In this document: positions 41,376-44,978 of the stretch, piece after piece
Position numbering within the stretch: the first letter of the stretch is position 1
Layout of the letters: each line of letters opens with the position of its first letter
Source of the DNA: Bacteroidaceae bacterium
GTDB taxonomy: Bacteria > Bacteroidota > Bacteroidia > Bacteroidales > Bacteroidaceae
DNA: 44,978 bases
NCBI GenBank assembly: GCA_017466325.1
Contig: JAFTUK010000020.1
Span: 1 to 44,978, forward strand
Direction of reading: 5' to 3'
The notes under the pieces: model-generated
Databases searched by the model: none
Seen by the model: the letters and a program-made list of their open reading frames with translations, nothing else
What the model was told of the DNA's origin: nothing
Made by a program: the position numbers and the translations under genes

Positions 41376-44300
41376 CGAGTGGTTTCAGGAGATGGGGATA
41401 CTCTATTCCCTGTTGCCGGACTATGAAACCGCTTATGCAAGATTAGGCAGGATATTTTTCGAGTTGCTTGACGATGCAACTTCCGAGTCGGATGTCTTGT
41501 TGGCAGGTTGCTTTGCCAAGACGGATTATCTGCTGAAGCAGAAATCAGCAAAACCACAACTCAGACGTATGGTCAATGGCATGCGTCTGAGGTTGACCAA
41601 GGATAAAGGAACACAGAGTGCCGGGAATTTCATGTATGATTTTCAGGCTCTGTGTCTTTTTATTGCCCTGCTGCTGGGCAAGGAGGTCCCGGCGGAACTT
41701 GAAGAACTGTTTCCCAAGGAGCGCCAATCGGGCGGTATATATGCCGTAGATGCTGACTACATCCGTGTTATTCTCCATGATTGGGACGATGAGTTCCTGC
41801 ATTGTACCTCCGAATCGGGAGAAGAGGACATACGGATAAGGTATTCGGGTGAGGGGCAGTTGTATGGACATGACAACTCCTATCTCTCGGAATTGCTCTG
41901 CAAGGGCATGATGCTCAACGTTGTCCGTCCCAGAAAGTCGGAGGACGGAGTCCTGCTGCCTGAACTTCTTGTCCTGGAACCGGACTTTCTTGTAGATGTC
42001 TCCACCATAGCATCGTGCTTCGAGTCTTATGCCGAATCCCCTGTCGTTTCTTTGTTGAGGAGGTTGGAACCGCCGGCAATAACAGAACCCATCCTTATGG
42101 GTAATATGGCATCCGAACTTCTGGATACGGTCATTCACGACAGAGGTAGTGTAGCAGGGCGCTCGTCCGAGATGATGAAGGACCTCTATGTGGAAGCGGC
42201 CAAGAGGTTTTTCCAGAGCAATGCCGTTGGTGTGATGTATGCCCATCCCGACAAATCCTTCCATTCCCTCGCATGGCAACAGATGCAGAACATACACAAG
42301 GCATTGCATGCCACCTTGCCCGAAGCGGTAGACAGGTATGACGAGACCAATGTTGTGGTGGAACCGACATTCTTCTCCGAAATGCTGGGCCTGCAGGGGC
42401 GTATGGATATGCTTCAGACGGATATGAGGGTGCTGGTGGAGCAGAAGGCAGGCAAGGCGGCTTATGTCTATGGCGACGCTGATGCCGACACCCCAAAATA
42501 CAAGGAGCAACACTACATCCAGATGCTCCTGTATATGGCCATTATAAGGTATAATTTCCGTCAACTTTATGAGACTAACAACCGCGAACTGCATGCATTC
42601 CTTCTTTATAGCAAGTACATGCATCCGCTTGTCGGACTGGGGTTTGCACCTGAACTTTTGCACAGGGCCATTGTCCTGCGCAACAGGTATGTGGCACAGG
42701 AGAGGGACCTCTGCCAGGGAGGCATTTCCAAACTGATGTCGTCCACCGCCGAGAGTCTGAACCTGAACGAAGTCCGTGGCAGGCTATGGGAGCAGTATCA
42801 GCGTCCGCGCATTGAAGGCCTGCTTTGCCGTTTCCGCCTTTCATCGGAACTGGAGCGTGCATATTTCCAGCGCTTCTATCGTTTTGTCGCCCTGGAACAC
42901 AGACTCTCCAAGATAGGAAACCAGACAAAGGAGTGTTCCGGATTTGCCAGTGCGTGGCTGTCTTCGTTGGATGAAAAGCAGCAATACGGCAACATTCTTC
43001 TTGGCCTTGCCATAAACGCCGGCCGTTTCCCTGATACGGGACATATATCACACCTGGTGTTGGAATATAGCGGCGAGTCGGGCAATTTCAGACAGGGGGA
43101 CATAGTAGTGTTGTATTCCTATCCGGAAGACCATGCCCCCGACATAAGACGGACGATGGTGTTCAGGGCAGTGATAAGCAACGTTTCGCCCTCTGAAATA
43201 ACCTTGAAACTCAGGAACACGCAGAAGGATGCTTCCGTCTTTCATTGCCCGACGGGCAGTGCATGGTGCCTGGAGCATGACTTCATGGAGAGTTCCTATA
43301 GCGGTCTTTACAAAGGTCTGTATTCCTTTCTGTGTGCTCCCCAGGAGCGCAAGGATCTTGTGCTGATGCAGCGCTCTCCCCGTGTCAATCCTGATGTGTC
43401 CTTGCGTGGTGATTATGGCGGCTTCAACGGTTTGCAGAAAAGGATCAAGGCCTCCAGAGACCTTTTCCTGGTTATCGGTCCGCCGGGAACGGGAAAGACT
43501 TCCTTTGGCATGCTCCATACCTTGCAGGAAGAACTGCTGGAGGGTGACACCAGGGTGCTGGTAGTGTCGTATACAAACCGTTCGGTGGACGAGATATGCA
43601 GCAAACTGTATCCGGAAATAGACTTTATCCGCCTTGGTGGCAATGTGTCGTCCGTCGAAACCTATTCCGAACGCTATCTCGGCAGCATCGTTGCCGAATG
43701 CAAGACCTCGGCTGAGTTGAGGGATAGGGTAGCGGCCGCACGTGTCGTTGTAGGGACAACATCGTCGGCCATGTCGCATCTGCCCCTCCTGTCCATGGAC
43801 CGCTATTCACTCTGCATCATAGATGAGGCCAGCCAGATTCTGGAACCTCATCTTCTGCCTCTGCTCTCCCTTTGTTGTGCCGACGGCACTCCCTGCATCT
43901 CAAGGTTCGTGATGATAGGAGACCACAAACAACTGCCTGCCGTGGTGCAGCAACGCAGCAGGGAGTCCCGTGTTGATGACCCATCCCTGAACGCAATCGG
44001 ACTGTCTGATTGCCGTAACTCCATGTTCGAGAGGCTTCTGACCAGATACCGCCACAATCCGGAAGTCTGCTACATGCTCACCCGTCAGGGACGCATGCAC
44101 AGGGATATCGCACATTTTCCCAATATTGCTTTCTATGGAGGCAAGTTGCAGGAGGTACCCTTGGAACACCAGCTTGCCGCTTCGGCACATTCCAGAGTTC
44201 GTTTTATTGATGTCCAGCCACAGGACTATTCCCAGACGGACAAGGTGAATCCCTCCGAGGCATTCGTCATTGCCGATGAACTCATGCTTATATGGCAACG

Positions 44301-44673
44301 CCATCAGCATGAATTCAAACCCGAGGAGACCGTGGGTGTCATTGTGCCTTATCGCAACCAGATATCTGCCATACGCACAGTACTGGCCGAGAGGCTCGAC
44401 ACTCCTGACCACCCGCTCCTGCACATCACCATAGACACGGTGGAACGATACCAGGGCAGCCAGCGCAATTACATAATTTACGGCTTCACCGTTCAAAAGG
44501 TCTATCAGTTGCGTTTCCTCACAGAAACCACATTCCAGGAAGACGGCATGACGATAGACCGCAAACTGAATGTTGCCATGACACGTGCCAGGGAATACCT
44601 CATCCTCGTAGGCAACAGCCCCCTGCTCTCGCGCGTACCTTTATATAAAAGGTTGCTGCATTATTGCGGTTAG
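41368..44673 (+). CDS. Dna2-like PD-(D/E)XK nuclease and superfamily 1 helicase fusion
   Basis: A 1101-residue protein. The N-terminal 230 residues are unassigned. A Cas4/RecB-like nuclease follows: Asp347 in GRMDML and Glu358-Gln-Lys360 in VEQKAGKA fit the PD-(D/E)XK active site. The second half is a UPF1/Dna2-type helicase with Walker A GPPGTGKTS (704-712), Walker B IIDEAS (817-822), GDHKQLPAVV, VGVIVPYRNQ and NVAMTRAREYLILVG. This order is that of Dna2, which trims flaps and resects ends. It overlaps the DUF4270 gene by 8 bases. Conserved pairing with DUF4270 is a Bacteroidales habit, but no functional tie is known to me. Confidence 0.85.
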   Translation: MSSEWFQEMGILYSLLPDYETAYARLGRIFFELLDDATSESDVLLAGCFAKTDYLLKQKSAKPQLRRMVNGMRLRLTKDKGTQSAGNFMYDFQALCLFIALLLGKEVPAELEELFPKERQSGGIYAVDADYIRVILHDWDDEFLHCTSESGEEDIRIRYSGEGQLYGHDNSYLSELLCKGMMLNVVRPRKSEDGVLLPELLVLEPDFLVDVSTIASCFESYAESPVVSLLRRLEPPAITEPILMGNMASELLDTVIHDRGSVAGRSSEMMKDLYVEAAKRFFQSNAVGVMYAHPDKSFHSLAWQQMQNIHKALHATLPEAVDRYDETNVVVEPTFFSEMLGLQGRMDMLQTDMRVLVEQKAGKAAYVYGDADADTPKYKEQHYIQMLLYMAIIRYNFRQLYETNNRELHAFLLYSKYMHPLVGLGFAPELLHRAIVLRNRYVAQERDLCQGGISKLMSSTAESLNLNEVRGRLWEQYQRPRIEGLLCRFRLSSELERAYFQRFYRFVALEHRLSKIGNQTKECSGFASAWLSSLDEKQQYGNILLGLAINAGRFPDTGHISHLVLEYSGESGNFRQGDIVVLYSYPEDHAPDIRRTMVFRAVISNVSPSEITLKLRNTQKDASVFHCPTGSAWCLEHDFMESSYSGLYKGLYSFLCAPQERKDLVLMQRSPRVNPDVSLRGDYGGFNGLQKRIKASRDLFLVIGPPGTGKTSFGMLHTLQEELLEGDTRVLVVSYTNRSVDEICSKLYPEIDFIRLGGNVSSVETYSERYLGSIVAECKTSAELRDRVAAARVVVGTTSSAMSHLPLLSMDRYSLCIIDEASQILEPHLLPLLSLCCADGTPCISRFVMIGDHKQLPAVVQQRSRESRVDDPSLNAIGLSDCRNSMFERLLTRYRHNPEVCYMLTRQGRMHRDIAHFPNIAFYGGKLQEVPLEHQLAASAHSRVRFIDVQPQDYSQTDKVNPSEAFVIADELMLIWQRHQHEFKPEETVGVIVPYRNQISAIRTVLAERLDTPDHPLLHITIDTVERYQGSQRNYIIYGFTVQKVYQLRFLTETTFQEDGMTIDRKLNVAMTRAREYLILVGNSPLLSRVPLYKRLLHYCG

Positions 44674-44695
44674 CAGCACACTACACGCCGTGCCC

Positions 44696-44759
44696 AGTCC
44701 TCTCGTGAGAGTACTGGAGTTTTCTTGCGAGAGTATTGGAGTTTCCTCGTGGGGAAACT
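44696..44759. repeat. Three tandem 20-bp units at 22-bp period (array C)
   Basis: Units are AGTCCTCTCGTGAGAGTACT (44696-44715), AGTTTTCTTGCGAGAGTATT (44718-44737) and AGTTTCCTCGTGGGGAAACT (44740-44759), each joined by GG. Unit 3 is a perfect 7-bp hairpin, unit 1 has one mismatch, and unit 2 is a chimera of the two arm types. It is the same family as 19274-19337, sharing the centre TCGTG. It lies 23 bases after the helicase stop. Confidence 0.88.
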
Positions 44760-44838
44760 GGATTTCGACCAAGTCTAAAAGAAGGTACGGGTGTAGAATA
44801 AATGAGTATTGTCAAATGTGTATTATCATATATTTTTA

Positions 44839-44978
44839 TATTGGTGTCCGATAAAAGTTTAAAAGTGTATAAGAGTGTGTCTCAATCGCAGTATTTATGC
44901 GGTTGAGATTTCTTTTTTCAAATTCCAAGCCCCCAATTCAGAAAAGAGTTAATTGATGTGGCGAAATTTCATCAAAAA
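44839..44978. mobile_element. Left end of an insertion sequence (cut by window end)
   Basis: TATTGGTGTCCGATAAAA (44839-44856) is the exact inverse of 122-139. Just inside is a terminator hairpin at 44881-44907. The remaining bases on the minus strand read like the 3' end of a transposase frame ending in a short MKFRHIN-like tail, but too little is present to name the IS family. The element probably runs beyond the window. Confidence 0.5.
44881..44917 (+). terminator. Terminator inside the right IS end
   Basis: CTCAATCGCA (44881-44890) pairs with TGCGGTTGAG (44898-44907), with one G-T pair, and is followed by ATTTCTTTTTT. It lies about 25 bases inside the inverted repeat, mirroring the left end. 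Confidence 0.5.

Overview
The window reads as chromosomal DNA of a gut-type Bacteroidales (Bacteroides/Prevotella relatives). The grounds are the family content (DUF4270 and DUF3298 lipoproteins, orphan glycogen-synthase-like protein, RhaB-type fuculokinase with a RhaM-type mutarotase, aryl-pyruvate oxidoreductase with PaaK ligases), promoters of the Bacteroidetes form TTTG-N19/20-TAnnTTTG, and weak Shine-Dalgarno sequences. I cannot name the genus. Both ends of the window carry the same 18-bp inverted terminal sequence (122-139 and 44839-44856), so the segment looks bounded by insertion-sequence or MITE ends.

Layout: 1-137 small element or IS end; 424-3660 carB without carA; 3794-5846 acyltransferase-like membrane protein and alpha/beta hydrolase; 5860-6381 secreted unknown (minus) diverging from an NhaD-type antiporter; 7968-11040 DEAD-box helicase and EttA; 11173-11877 DUF2027/Smr protein (minus). 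11920-19042 (minus) is a full L-fucose catabolic operon, fucI-fucO-fucA-fucK-mutarotase-fucP. 19406-20772 (minus) is a translationally coupled queuosine-precursor transporter and radical SAM protein. 21152-21922 is an omega-amidase. 22289-28965 is a six-gene aromatic 2-oxoacid/arylacetate operon (iorA-iorB-paaK-ACT-paaK-aminotransferase). 29136-30152 galE (minus); 30343-31134 an AT-rich lipoprotein; 31144-35247 (minus) fabI, NhaC-like antiporter, DUF3298 lipoprotein, rsmG, MBL hydrolase; 35492-35564 tRNA-Gly(CCC); 35712-36742 perR-like regulator and reverse rubrerythrin; 37081-38700 (minus) panC-panD-mce; 38893-44673 GT5-like protein, DUF4270 lipoprotein and a large Dna2-like nuclease-helicase.

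How genes work together: the fuc operon takes up L-fucose and carries it to DHAP plus L-lactaldehyde, then 1,2-propanediol. The ior/paaK/aminotransferase set can interconvert aromatic amino acids, aryl-pyruvates, aryl-acetyl-CoAs and arylacetates; the sequence alone does not fix the direction. PerR and rubrerythrin form a peroxide-defence pair with a candidate operator over the perR start site.

The most unusual signal is non-coding. Four intergenic arrays (15899-15984, 19274-19337, 36884-36955, 44696-44759) are built from about 20-bp palindromic units repeating at a 22-bp period, with arms that change sequence together so that pairing is kept. Two more intergenic regions hold degenerate 9-bp tandem repeats (3742-3786, 22154-22234). 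I do not recognise these as any named repeat family.
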